Source: PGYU01 sp964637845 (GTDB lineage: Bacteria > Bacteroidota > Ignavibacteria > Kapaibacteriales > UBA2268). From it: a stretch of DNA of 64,000 bases. Each line of letters starts with the position of its first letter. Within the stretch, counting starts at the first letter, position 1. Shown here in pieces: positions 15,070 to 24,771 of this stretch. Position numbers and translations under genes: made by a program. Below the pieces are notes generated by a model. The model was not told the DNA's origin. It saw only the letters and a program-made list of their open reading frames with translations, and ran no database searches. The stretch is from contig CAZWXI010000004.1 in assembly GCA_964637845.1 (NCBI GenBank), positions 1 through 64,000 on the forward strand, given 5' to 3'.

Positions 15070-17886
15070 ATGTCAAAAAACAAAAAAAGTGATTCAAAAG
15101 ATTCCAAAAAAGGCAAATCACAGAAATATGTTTACTATTTCGGTGGTGATAAAGCCGACGGTACTGCTGAAATGAAGGGTTTATTGGGAGGAAAGGGCGC
15201 CAATCTTGCTGAAATGGTTAACATCGGTCTTCCTGTTCCCCCGGGATTTACAATCACAACTGAAGTATGCACTTATTACTACAAAAACAAACGCAACTAT
15301 CCCAAACAACTTTCAAAGCAAGTCGAAAAAGCAATTTCCAAAATGGAAAAAGAAATGGGAGCCAAATTTGGCGACCCTAAAAATCCGCTTTTACTTTCCG
15401 TACGTTCGGGTGCGAGAGCTTCGATGCCCGGCATGATGGATACCGTATTGAATCTCGGACTTAACGATAACACAATCGTCGGTCTTATCGAACGTTCAGG
15501 CAACGAAAGATTTGCTTATGATTCCTATCGCCGTTTTGTAGCGATGTATGGCGATGTCGTTATGGGACTCAAACCTCAGGGTAAGGACGATATTGACCCG
15601 TTTGAAGAAATTTTAGAAGCGAAAAAGCATGCCAAAGGTATATCCCTCGATATTGAATTTACTGCACAAGATTTGAAAGAATTAGTCGCTGAATTCAAAG
15701 CCGCTATAAAGAATATCACGGGACAAGATTTTCCCGAAGACCCAATGGAACAGCTTTGGGGTTCAATAGGTGCCGTGTTCAATTCGTGGATGAACGAAAG
15801 AGCAATTGTATATCGTAAACTAAACAATATCCCCGAAGAATGGGGTACTGCAGTAAACATTCAAGCCATGGTATTCGGTAATCTTGGCGAAACCTCCGGT
15901 ACCGGTGTTGCATTCACTCGCGATGCCGCTTCCGGCGAAGATATATTCTACGGTGAATTCCTCATGAACGCTCAAGGTGAAGACGTTGTTGCCGGCACAA
16001 GGACACCAAATCCAATAATTGAACTTGAAGCCATTGACCCGAAATCATACCAAAAACTTCTCGCAATACGTAAAAAACTAGAAAAACACTATCACGACAT
16101 GCTCGACATTGAGTTCACGATACAAGAAGGGCACCTCTATATGCTCCAATGCCGCGTTGGCAAGCGCACTGCCATAGCGGCAATGAAAATCGCCGTTGAT
16201 ATGGTCAAAGAAAAACTCATCAAACCCGCAGAAGCCTTGATGCGCATAGACCCCGACCAGTTAAACCAACTTTTACGCCCTGTATTCGATTTGAAAGCAA
16301 AAAAGGAAGCCCTTGACAAAGGCGCCTTGCTTGCGAAAGGATTAAACGCAGGTCCAGGTGCTGCTACGGGCAAAGTAATTTTCAATGCAGAAGATGCAGT
16401 TGCTTGGAAAGCTAAAGGCGAAAACGTGATTTTAGTCCGTATCGAGACATCACCCGAAGATATTGCCGGGATGAATGCCGCCGAAGGTATTCTTACGGCT
16501 CGCGGTGGTATGACTTCGCATGCCGCTCTTGTCGCTCGGCAGATGGGTAAAGTTTGTGTTGCGGGCTGCGGTTCATTGATAGTTGACTATAAGACACGCA
16601 AATTTACTGTGGAAGGTAAGAATATCACAGTTAAAGAAGGCGATTACATCTCCATTGACGGTTCCACTGGCGAGGTACTTTCAGGCAATATTCCAACTAA
16701 ACCAAGCGAAGTAATTGAAGTCTTGATTACAAAGACATTAGCCCCCCAAGATGCACCTACATATCAAATCTATAAACAAATCATGGACTGGGCTGATAAA
16801 TATCGCACAATGAACGTACGCACAAATGCCGACCAACCCGACCAAAGCGAAAATGCTATTGCCTTCGGTGCAGAAGGCATCGGATTATGTCGTACTGAGC
16901 ATATGTTCTTCGGTGAAGGCAAAATTCAACCCATGCGTGAGATGATTTTGGCTGAAAATACCGAAAACCGCAAGAAAGCATTAGCAAAATTATTGCCTTT
17001 GCAACGTGAAGATTTCGAAGGTATTTTCCGTGCTATGGACGGTAAACCCGTTACAATCAGAACTATTGACCCACCATTGCATGAATTTCTACCTCATGAT
17101 GAAGCAGGACAAAAAGAAGTTGCCAAAGAACTAGGCATTACTCCGAAAGCTGTCAAAGAGAGAGTTGATTCTCTTCATGAATTCAATCCCATGCTGGGCT
17201 TCCGTGGGTGCCGTTTGGGATTGATATTCCCCGAAATTACCGAAATGCAGGCTCGTGCAATATTCGAGGCTACTGTCAATATAGCCAAAGAAGGTAAAAA
17301 AGTTCTCCCCGAAGTCATGATACCGCTCGTAGGTCACGTAAAAGAGCTTGCTCATCAGGAGCAAATAGTTCGTAAAGTTGCGGCTGAAGTAATGGAAGAA
17401 ATGGGTACGGATTTTGATTATATGGTCGGTACAATGATAGAAATTCCTCGCGGTGCGATAACTGCTGCGGAAATTGCATCAGTTGCCGAGTTCTTCTCTT
17501 TTGGCACGAATGACTTGACGCAGACGACACTTGGCTTGAGCCGCGACGATGCGGGTAAATTCCTACCCGAATATGTCGCTCGCGAGATTTATAATGCTGA
17601 CCCGTTTGTTTCAATTGACAAGAACGGTGTTGGCTTCCTCGTCAATCATGCGGTAAATGAAGGTCGGAAAGCACGTCCCAAAATAAAACTTGGTATATGC
17701 GGTGAGCACGGCGGGGACCCCACTTCGGTCGAATTCTGTCATTTTGCAGGATTAGACTACGTTTCTTGCTCGCCTTTCAGAGTGCCAATCGCTCGTTTGG
17801 CAGCGGCTCGTGCGGCTATACGCGAATCAATGGTAACCAAAACCAAGAAGAAAGCCACTAAGAAAGACAAAAAGTCTAAAAAATAA
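15070..17886 (+). CDS. ppdK: Pyruvate, phosphate dikinase
   Basis: Interconverts pyruvate + ATP + Pi and PEP + AMP + PPi, linking glycolysis and gluconeogenesis. Domains in order: an ATP-grasp N-terminus ('GLLGGKGANLAEM'), the swivelling phosphohistidine domain with catalytic His (about residue 484) in 'GGMTSHAALVARQMGK', and the PEP-binding TIM barrel ending 'GICGEHGGDPTSVEF'. The 938 residues exceed the usual length of about 875 because Lys-rich tails are present at both ends. ATG 15070 is chosen over the open frame from 15001 because GGAG lies seven bases upstream and a candidate promoter lies within the extension. A strong terminator follows. Confidence 0.96.
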   Translation: MSKNKKSDSKDSKKGKSQKYVYYFGGDKADGTAEMKGLLGGKGANLAEMVNIGLPVPPGFTITTEVCTYYYKNKRNYPKQLSKQVEKAISKMEKEMGAKFGDPKNPLLLSVRSGARASMPGMMDTVLNLGLNDNTIVGLIERSGNERFAYDSYRRFVAMYGDVVMGLKPQGKDDIDPFEEILEAKKHAKGISLDIEFTAQDLKELVAEFKAAIKNITGQDFPEDPMEQLWGSIGAVFNSWMNERAIVYRKLNNIPEEWGTAVNIQAMVFGNLGETSGTGVAFTRDAASGEDIFYGEFLMNAQGEDVVAGTRTPNPIIELEAIDPKSYQKLLAIRKKLEKHYHDMLDIEFTIQEGHLYMLQCRVGKRTAIAAMKIAVDMVKEKLIKPAEALMRIDPDQLNQLLRPVFDLKAKKEALDKGALLAKGLNAGPGAATGKVIFNAEDAVAWKAKGENVILVRIETSPEDIAGMNAAEGILTARGGMTSHAALVARQMGKVCVAGCGSLIVDYKTRKFTVEGKNITVKEGDYISIDGSTGEVLSGNIPTKPSEVIEVLITKTLAPQDAPTYQIYKQIMDWADKYRTMNVRTNADQPDQSENAIAFGAEGIGLCRTEHMFFGEGKIQPMREMILAENTENRKKALAKLLPLQREDFEGIFRAMDGKPVTIRTIDPPLHEFLPHDEAGQKEVAKELGITPKAVKERVDSLHEFNPMLGFRGCRLGLIFPEITEMQARAIFEATVNIAKEGKKVLPEVMIPLVGHVKELAHQEQIVRKVAAEVMEEMGTDFDYMVGTMIEIPRGAITAAEIASVAEFFSFGTNDLTQTTLGLSRDDAGKFLPEYVAREIYNADPFVSIDKNGVGFLVNHAVNEGRKARPKIKLGICGEHGGDPTSVEFCHFAGLDYVSCSPFRVPIARLAAARAAIRESMVTKTKKKATKKDKKSKK

Positions 17887-18222
17887 ATTCACATCATTTG
17901 AAAATCATCCAATGTAAGTCGCAACATTGGATGATTTTTTTTTAATAAATTATTAATTTATATTTCATAAAAGCCCAAGTTCACTCATTTTTACGTCATT
18001 TTTTGACCTAAGTACTATTTTTTTTTGATTATTTTTTTATTTTTAGTTAACTTCGCATATTAGGATTGAACCTTTGTTCGACCTAAATTATGAATTTATG
18101 AATTTTTGAAATAACAGTACTAATAGTGGTTTTAACAAATTTTTTAACTTCGAACAAAAATAAAGGCTTTGTAAAAAGATATAATCAATTATTATTAACA
18201 AAAACAAATTTAGGGCTATATT
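17887..18222 (+). other. Intergenic region between PPDK and the giant T9SS gene
   Basis: These 336 bases hold the PPDK terminator at the left and then a very AT-rich leader. A nine-base inverted repeat, TTTGTTCGA (18073-18081) and TCGAACAAA (18150-18158), may form structure in the leader of the downstream gene or be chance. I see no ORF, tRNA or clear promoter. Confidence 0.5.
17902..17943 (+). terminator. Rho-independent terminator of PPDK
   Basis: AAATCATCCAATGT pairs perfectly with ACATTGGATGATTT around an eight-base loop, followed by a run of T. Confidence 0.9.
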
Positions 18223-21200
18223 ATGAACAAATTGTTTACAAGGATTTTCCTTCTGGTAATTTTAGCTTTCGGGTTTGTTCCCGAAGCTAATTCAAAGGTA
18301 GAAATAGGTTCGACATCCTATAACACCCTTACGGATGCTTTCAGCGCAATTAACAATGGTACTCATACGGGTAGCATCGTTGCAAAAATCACAGACAATA
18401 TTTCTGAAACTGCAAGAGCAGTACTTATGGCATCAGGGCAAGGCAATGCAAGTTACAACTCGATAGTCATCTATCCGACAGGCGATTACAAAATATCGGG
18501 TAATCAGGCAACTGCTCTTATCGAGCTTAGAGGTGCCGATAACGTTACTTTTGACGGTAGAAAGAATCAATCAGGTTCTGATAGAAATCTTACTATCGAG
18601 AATACATCAACTTCGACTCACTCAGTTATTTGGTTGGATAGTAATACTACCGGAGGCGGAGGAGCATCTAAAAATACTATTCGTAACGTCAATATTATTG
18701 GCGGTTCGACTACTGCCGGTTATGGTATAGTGCTTAGTGTAAGTACTTCATTGACAGGTGCTGGCGGGGGTAATGATGACAATACTATTATGTTTTGCGA
18801 TTTCAAGAAGCTGCTTTTTGGCATTCGCGCTTATGGCGTATCATCTACTGTGCCTGTAAAAAACCTAAAAGTTAATAATAATAACTTCGGCTCATCCAGC
18901 GCAAGCGAAACAGTTACATCCTACGGTATATTTACATATTTTACTGATAATCTGGCATTACATAACAATGTATTTAAGGATATGGTATATACTTCGGCTA
19001 TTTATTGTATTTATCACTATTATGGTAATAAGGATCAAATTTATAATAATACACTTGACAACTTTAGAAGCACAGGCTCAGTAGTTTACGGTATCATGAG
19101 TTATTATGGTAACGAGAATAAAATTTATAATAATTCTCTTACAAACTTCGTAGCCACGGTATCGGCTTGCTATCCTGTTTACTGTTTAAGTTCTCCTTAT
19201 ACTGAATTCTACAACAATAAAGTCGAAAATATGATTTCCGGGACAAGTGTTGTTTATGGTTTCTACATAAGTTCAGGTAACTATACAAAAGTGAATAATA
19301 ACACTTTCAAGAATTTCCAAGCTCTAAGTAGTGCCGTTTACGGGGTCTTTCTCTCAAGTGCTCAATACTCTGAAGTAAACAACAATGTACTTGATAATCA
19401 TATATCTGGCTCAACAACCTATCCAATATATTTATCAAGTTGTCAGTATTCGAAAGTTAATAATAATAGACTTACAAATATATTCCTGTCAAGTGCATCG
19501 AATAACTTTATATATGGCATAGGCATATTTTCAAGCCCATATACTGAATCATTGAATAATTATATTGACAATATGATAAATAATACATTATCAACTAATG
19601 CAGGTATATATGTAAGTAGTTCTCAATATGCCAAAATTAATAATAATCGCATTTCAAGACTTGTAAGTCAACAACTTTCATATGGAATATTTTTCACAAC
19701 TGTCGCCGATGCTCAAGTAAACGGAAACGAAATTTTTGATATGACAGCTAACGGTACAAGCACAACCGGGGCATGGGGTATATTTATCACAGGTACATCG
19801 AGTAACACCGAAATAATTAATAACACTATTGCTTATGTTAGAACAACTCAGTCGAGTGCTTCCAGTACAACAAACAATCCGTTCGGTATTGCTATTTCTG
19901 GCGGTACAGGCTATAAGATTTGGTATAACAGTGTCCAACTATCAGGTAAACAAATTGCAACAGGCACGCAAGGTACTCTATCAGCATGTTTGATGATTTC
20001 ATCAACTGCAGTAAATACATTCAACCTGCGGAACAATAATTTCTCCAATACTCTTGAAGGGCTTTCAGGCTCTAATTCATACGCGATTTATCTTGCCGGT
20101 ACAGGCAACTTGACTAACTCAACCATGGATTATAACAACTATTATGTTGGCGGTCCCCATGGAATGCTTGGATTTTTAACTTCTAACAGAAATTCCATCA
20201 GCGATTGGAGAACAGCTACATCCAGAGAACAAAATTCGATGAGTATTCTCGTTCAGTTCAACTCCCATTTGAATAATTCACCCATACCCGGCTCGCAAAT
20301 CATAGGAAAAGGTACTCCAATAAGCGATGTTATTTATGATATACTCGGTGAGCAACGCTCTAATACAACTCCAACCCCCGGAGCTTACGAGAAAGCCGCC
20401 GATATTCTGGGACCCGATATCGTATTTGATAAACTTACGATAACATCAAGTACAGCCAACAGGGTTATAACTGCAAGGATTACAGACTATACCGGAGTTA
20501 ATAAAACAAATTCCGCCCCGAGATTGTATTATCGTGCAACAAAGAATAGCAATGCTTGGGTAGGCAACAATTCTAATCAAGATGGTTGGAAGTTTGCAAC
20601 AGCTACAATTAGTGGCGACCAATACACATTTACACTTGATTACAATAGATTAAATGGTGGTATGGTAGTAGGCGATGTAATTGAATACTTCATTATAGCT
20701 CAAGACATTGCTCCGAAGCAAAATATTAGTGTATCACGCGGTTTCTTCTCTGTTACTCCGACAAGTACAGACCTGAACGCTCAGAATTTCCCCTTCTATG
20801 ATGCAGATTCATACCGAACAGCACACCCAATAAAAGGCGAAATAAAAGTAGGTAGCGGGCAAGACTATGCAACACTCACTGACGACGGTGGTTTGTTTGA
20901 ATATATGAACAAAAACATCATTACCGGTGAAGTAAACGTGCTTATTACAAGAGATTTAACTGAAACAGGTAAACACCAGTTAAGAAATATGTCATATGAA
21001 AATGGCAACTTTCATTACATAAACATAAGACCAAGCGAGGCTAAAACTAAGAAAATAACCGGAGCCATTGCCGGAAGTGCAGTTATATGGTTCTTGGGTG
21101 CAAATTATGTAAACCTTGACGGCAGTTTCGAGGGTGCAGGACGCTATCTGGAAATATCAAATACCCAAACCTCCGGTGTTTACGCTTGTGTTGCCGTTGG

Positions 21201-24200
21201 TAGTGGTGCTCCAATGGTCAATGGCGGTAAATTCATTACAATACAAAATTGCGTTATTTTCAGCGGCTACATTACAAGCACAAACGGCTCGTTTGGTATC
21301 CTCGTAACCGACGGTGTAATGGGGCAAAGCGGGACAAGCCCCTTTGTTCACAATTTAACTATTAGAAACAACCATATCTATAAGTCAACTGCCGGTATTT
21401 GGGCTCGCGCGACGAGCACCGGCATGTTCGAAAATTTACTTATTGAAAATAATATCATAGGCAATGCTAACGCAGGTGACGGTATTTCATGGAAAGGTAT
21501 TGACTTGGCTTGGGCGAATACAGCTACTATTCGTAGAAACACAATTCACAGTTTTGCTACGAATTTATCGACTGTAAATTATGCTGGAATTGAAACAAAC
21601 AATACTAATAATTTTGTGACAATAGACGGTAACCAAATATATAATATAAAGCAACCAAGTGCAAGCGGTTATGGGGCTTATGGTATTAATGTTGCAGGTT
21701 CTTCAACAACTGTTGGCTTTACTATAACGAATAATTTCATTGCCGAAATTAGCACAATGAATTACAGTAGGACTTCAACCACGTGGAATCCGTTTGGTAT
21801 CAGAATTGCCTCCGGCCAGTTTCATAAGATTTGGCACAATACGATTATAATGACCGGACAGCAAGGCACATCAGGCTCGCAACCATCATTGACTGCAAAT
21901 ATCATCTTTACATCTACATTTTATTTCAATGATTTGCGAAACAATATCCTGCATAACTCATTACAAGGTCTTAGCGGTACACTTTCATTTAATGTATTTA
22001 CTGCGATGACTTCAAACTTGTGGACAAATATGCTTTCCACGGCAGATTACAATAACTATACTGTGGGAGGCAGTGCGGGTGTGTTTGGTGGCTGGGGAAC
22101 ATCAATACCATACAATCAAGCAACTTCACTAACAGCATGGAAAAACATGACCGGACGTGATTTGAACTCATTCTCGACTTCCACGCAACATATTTCAACA
22201 ACAGACTTACACCTTAACGGCGGCAGTGTCGGCAATACAGCCATCATGATTCCAAGAATGTCACAAGTAATGATAGATGGAGACGGCGAAGCAAGACCAA
22301 ATCCGACTTATGTCGGTGCTGATGAAGTAGTACCTTTCTTGGATTTGACACGGCAAACTACATTTACACCACAAAATAATACATATTGTATCAATGGCAA
22401 TGTTAATGTTTCGTTTGATTTTGACCTACGTTTCGGCGACGGAGTTCAACGCTCAGGACTTTCCGCAATAGATATCACCTGGTACAAAAACGGTTCAGTT
22501 ATAAGTGGTGCCAAGAACAAATCCATCAACTTCGAGCAACTAAAGATGTCCGACTCGGCACGCTATTATGCTACGGTTAACTTCCTGAATCTCAACTTAG
22601 TGACTCAAGAAAGGAACTTGAAAGTAGAGGCGCCGATTGTGATTAACTTACAGCCAAAGGATGCGGATATTTGCTCCTCTGACCCAATATTGCAGCTTAC
22701 AACTGCTTCGCAAGGTACAATTACAGGCTACCAGTGGGAATTCCGTAAAACGGGAACTCAAGCTTGGATGCCTTTAGCAGGTCACAACACACCTAATATA
22801 ACAAAATATCTTGACGACCCCGATGATGCAGTTGGCAGTTATAGATTGAAAATTATAGGACCAGGCAATTGCGGATCTGACGTAATCTACTCAAACGTAA
22901 TAAACGTAAATGTTTCTGACCCCTTGCATAGTACACAATTACAATATGAAGGCAATCTTGGTTATGTTTGTCGCGACGAAACTATAATAATCTCAGCTAT
23001 TGGAGAAGGAACAATATTCGGCTACAGATGGCAGAAAAATATTGGCAAAGGATTCATTGACCTGAGTGTCAATGACTACCCAAGTGCCCATACCAATACA
23101 CTGATTCTAACAAATGCGACTCCTGATGAATCAGCAGTATATCGTTGTATGATACAGGGTAGTGCGGTATGTAATACTGCGCTTGTTCCAACACCTGCGG
23201 TTAATGTTCGTGTTTGGGATTTCTTCGCAATTGAGGAACATCCCGAAAGTCAGGTAGTATGTCATAATGATAATCTATTTCTTAGAGTTTTTGCTGAAGG
23301 TACTATTTATGGTTACCAATGGACAAAGAACGGTGTTGATATTACATTAGATGAAAACCCATTTGCACAGAGTGCAGTATTATATTTGAATAATGCAGAT
23401 TATTCCATATCCGGTGTTTATACTTGCAGATTACACATAGAAGATTGTTCAGGTGAAAAATACGTAACTACTAATCCAGCCGCAGTTTATGTAGCTACAT
23501 CAACGGAAATCCTCATTAAGCCGCAGACGCAATCCGTTATGGTTGGCAATTCAGTTCATTTCAATATCCGTGCTCATGTTAACGGAGCTCCCCCGACATT
23601 CAACCCTCGCGTACAATGGTACAGAGGCAACCAACCATTGCTCGAATCACCTAAGTATATCGGTACGAAGTCAAACAACTTGATTATTTCAAATGTAAAT
23701 AATAACGATTTTGGGAGTGACTACTGGGTAGTTGTATTCGGTCTATGCGGAAATGACACTGTTCGCAACTTTGGCCTCGTAAAAGCTGAGTTTGCAATTA
23801 CAAAGCAACCTGATGATATTAGTGTTTGCCAAAACGGCGACGTAACATTCGGCGTTGAAACATACTCCTCAATCGGAGAAAACATGACATACCAATGGTA
23901 CAGAAATGGTACTGCATTACGTGACAACGGCGATTATTTCGGTACTCGTACATCAACGCTTGTAATTAACGGTGCAACATCAAAGCACAATGGTGAATAT
24001 CATTGTAAAGTAAAAACACCATCTTCTGAATATGGCTTAAATACACGAACGGCAAAATTAGTAGTTAGGGATGTACCGGTAATAACTTCGAACTTAAAAG
24101 AAAGTCTAAGTTTAACCATAGGCGATGAACTAAGATTGGAAGTTCAAGCTGAAGGTACTGATTTACAATATCAATGGTATTTCAACGAAGCAATAATTCC

Positions 24201-24627
24201 AGATGCCACTGAAGCAACATTAGCTATTGAAGAAATAGCCGAAGAAGATGCCGGTAAATACCATGTAACAGTAAGAAACGAATGCGGGTTAGTTACATCA
24301 ATCTCTTGTGAAGTTGTTGTGGCTTCGGGAACAACAGATGTGACTAAAGTAATTCATCACGGCTATTCGTTGGGCGTTGCGGTACCAAACCCGGTAAATT
24401 CAAGCACAGTAATGCCTTATTCATTACCGACAGATGGATACGTGGGAATCGTACTCATAAATCAACTCGGCATCGAAGTAGCTAAACTTGTTGAAACAAA
24501 ACTTGCAAGCGGAGACTACAAGCTTTCGATTGATGCACATGCTTTACGCCTCACATCAGGTATTTACTCAGTTATTCTCAGAGCAAACGGTGTACAACTG
24601 ATTCAAAGACTTGCAGTAATTAAATAA
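18223..24627 (+). CDS. Giant T9SS-secreted surface protein: two beta-helix modules, seven Ig-like domains, sorting domain
   Basis: A signal peptide (about 1-24) is followed by two homologous halves. Each begins with a 'Y(N/A)TLTD...' segment (residues 30 and 880) and runs into a right-handed parallel beta-helix (about 90-640 and 900-1350) built of Asn-rich turns such as 'YSKVNNNRLTN'. About seven Ig-like domains of roughly 95 residues follow (starting near 1380, 1476, 1578, 1671, 1766, 1860 and 1952), with 'QW(Y/E)' and 'Y.C' core motifs. The end (about 2050-2134) is a type A T9SS sorting domain ('AVPNPVNSSTVMPYSLP' to the final 'AVIK'). It is probably exported through the T9SS and anchored or released at the cell surface as an adhesin or polysaccharide-binding protein. 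It forms a single-gene unit with its own terminator. Confidence 0.88.
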   Translation: MNKLFTRIFLLVILAFGFVPEANSKVEIGSTSYNTLTDAFSAINNGTHTGSIVAKITDNISETARAVLMASGQGNASYNSIVIYPTGDYKISGNQATALIELRGADNVTFDGRKNQSGSDRNLTIENTSTSTHSVIWLDSNTTGGGGASKNTIRNVNIIGGSTTAGYGIVLSVSTSLTGAGGGNDDNTIMFCDFKKLLFGIRAYGVSSTVPVKNLKVNNNNFGSSSASETVTSYGIFTYFTDNLALHNNVFKDMVYTSAIYCIYHYYGNKDQIYNNTLDNFRSTGSVVYGIMSYYGNENKIYNNSLTNFVATVSACYPVYCLSSPYTEFYNNKVENMISGTSVVYGFYISSGNYTKVNNNTFKNFQALSSAVYGVFLSSAQYSEVNNNVLDNHISGSTTYPIYLSSCQYSKVNNNRLTNIFLSSASNNFIYGIGIFSSPYTESLNNYIDNMINNTLSTNAGIYVSSSQYAKINNNRISRLVSQQLSYGIFFTTVADAQVNGNEIFDMTANGTSTTGAWGIFITGTSSNTEIINNTIAYVRTTQSSASSTTNNPFGIAISGGTGYKIWYNSVQLSGKQIATGTQGTLSACLMISSTAVNTFNLRNNNFSNTLEGLSGSNSYAIYLAGTGNLTNSTMDYNNYYVGGPHGMLGFLTSNRNSISDWRTATSREQNSMSILVQFNSHLNNSPIPGSQIIGKGTPISDVIYDILGEQRSNTTPTPGAYEKAADILGPDIVFDKLTITSSTANRVITARITDYTGVNKTNSAPRLYYRATKNSNAWVGNNSNQDGWKFATATISGDQYTFTLDYNRLNGGMVVGDVIEYFIIAQDIAPKQNISVSRGFFSVTPTSTDLNAQNFPFYDADSYRTAHPIKGEIKVGSGQDYATLTDDGGLFEYMNKNIITGEVNVLITRDLTETGKHQLRNMSYENGNFHYINIRPSEAKTKKITGAIAGSAVIWFLGANYVNLDGSFEGAGRYLEISNTQTSGVYACVAVGSGAPMVNGGKFITIQNCVIFSGYITSTNGSFGILVTDGVMGQSGTSPFVHNLTIRNNHIYKSTAGIWARATSTGMFENLLIENNIIGNANAGDGISWKGIDLAWANTATIRRNTIHSFATNLSTVNYAGIETNNTNNFVTIDGNQIYNIKQPSASGYGAYGINVAGSSTTVGFTITNNFIAEISTMNYSRTSTTWNPFGIRIASGQFHKIWHNTIIMTGQQGTSGSQPSLTANIIFTSTFYFNDLRNNILHNSLQGLSGTLSFNVFTAMTSNLWTNMLSTADYNNYTVGGSAGVFGGWGTSIPYNQATSLTAWKNMTGRDLNSFSTSTQHISTTDLHLNGGSVGNTAIMIPRMSQVMIDGDGEARPNPTYVGADEVVPFLDLTRQTTFTPQNNTYCINGNVNVSFDFDLRFGDGVQRSGLSAIDITWYKNGSVISGAKNKSINFEQLKMSDSARYYATVNFLNLNLVTQERNLKVEAPIVINLQPKDADICSSDPILQLTTASQGTITGYQWEFRKTGTQAWMPLAGHNTPNITKYLDDPDDAVGSYRLKIIGPGNCGSDVIYSNVINVNVSDPLHSTQLQYEGNLGYVCRDETIIISAIGEGTIFGYRWQKNIGKGFIDLSVNDYPSAHTNTLILTNATPDESAVYRCMIQGSAVCNTALVPTPAVNVRVWDFFAIEEHPESQVVCHNDNLFLRVFAEGTIYGYQWTKNGVDITLDENPFAQSAVLYLNNADYSISGVYTCRLHIEDCSGEKYVTTNPAAVYVATSTEILIKPQTQSVMVGNSVHFNIRAHVNGAPPTFNPRVQWYRGNQPLLESPKYIGTKSNNLIISNVNNNDFGSDYWVVVFGLCGNDTVRNFGLVKAEFAITKQPDDISVCQNGDVTFGVETYSSIGENMTYQWYRNGTALRDNGDYFGTRTSTLVINGATSKHNGEYHCKVKTPSSEYGLNTRTAKLVVRDVPVITSNLKESLSLTIGDELRLEVQAEGTDLQYQWYFNEAIIPDATEATLAIEEIAEEDAGKYHVTVRNECGLVTSISCEVVVASGTTDVTKVIHHGYSLGVAVPNPVNSSTVMPYSLPTDGYVGIVLINQLGIEVAKLVETKLASGDYKLSIDAHALRLTSGIYSVILRANGVQLIQRLAVIK

Positions 24628-24646
24628 GACTATATGCTAAAAATAA

Positions 24647-24679
24647 GAGACTGTCCCCCATGGGGCAGTCTCCTTTTTT
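24647..24679 (+). terminator. Rho-independent terminator of the giant T9SS gene
   Basis: GAGACTG and CCCC pair with GGGG and CAGTCTC (one bulged T), and a run of six T follows. Confidence 0.88.
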
Positions 24680-24771
24680 ATTTGTGAGAACGATTCTAAT
24701 CAAATTTGATTTGTTACGTCTTACGAAAATTAAACCAAGAATATAGATTTAGTTCATTATTAAAGACACGG

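Noticed and set aside
18073..18158. Nine-base inverted repeat in the leader of the giant T9SS gene
   Set aside because: Arms are short and 68 bases apart in AT-rich DNA; chance is likely. Only noted within the region entry.
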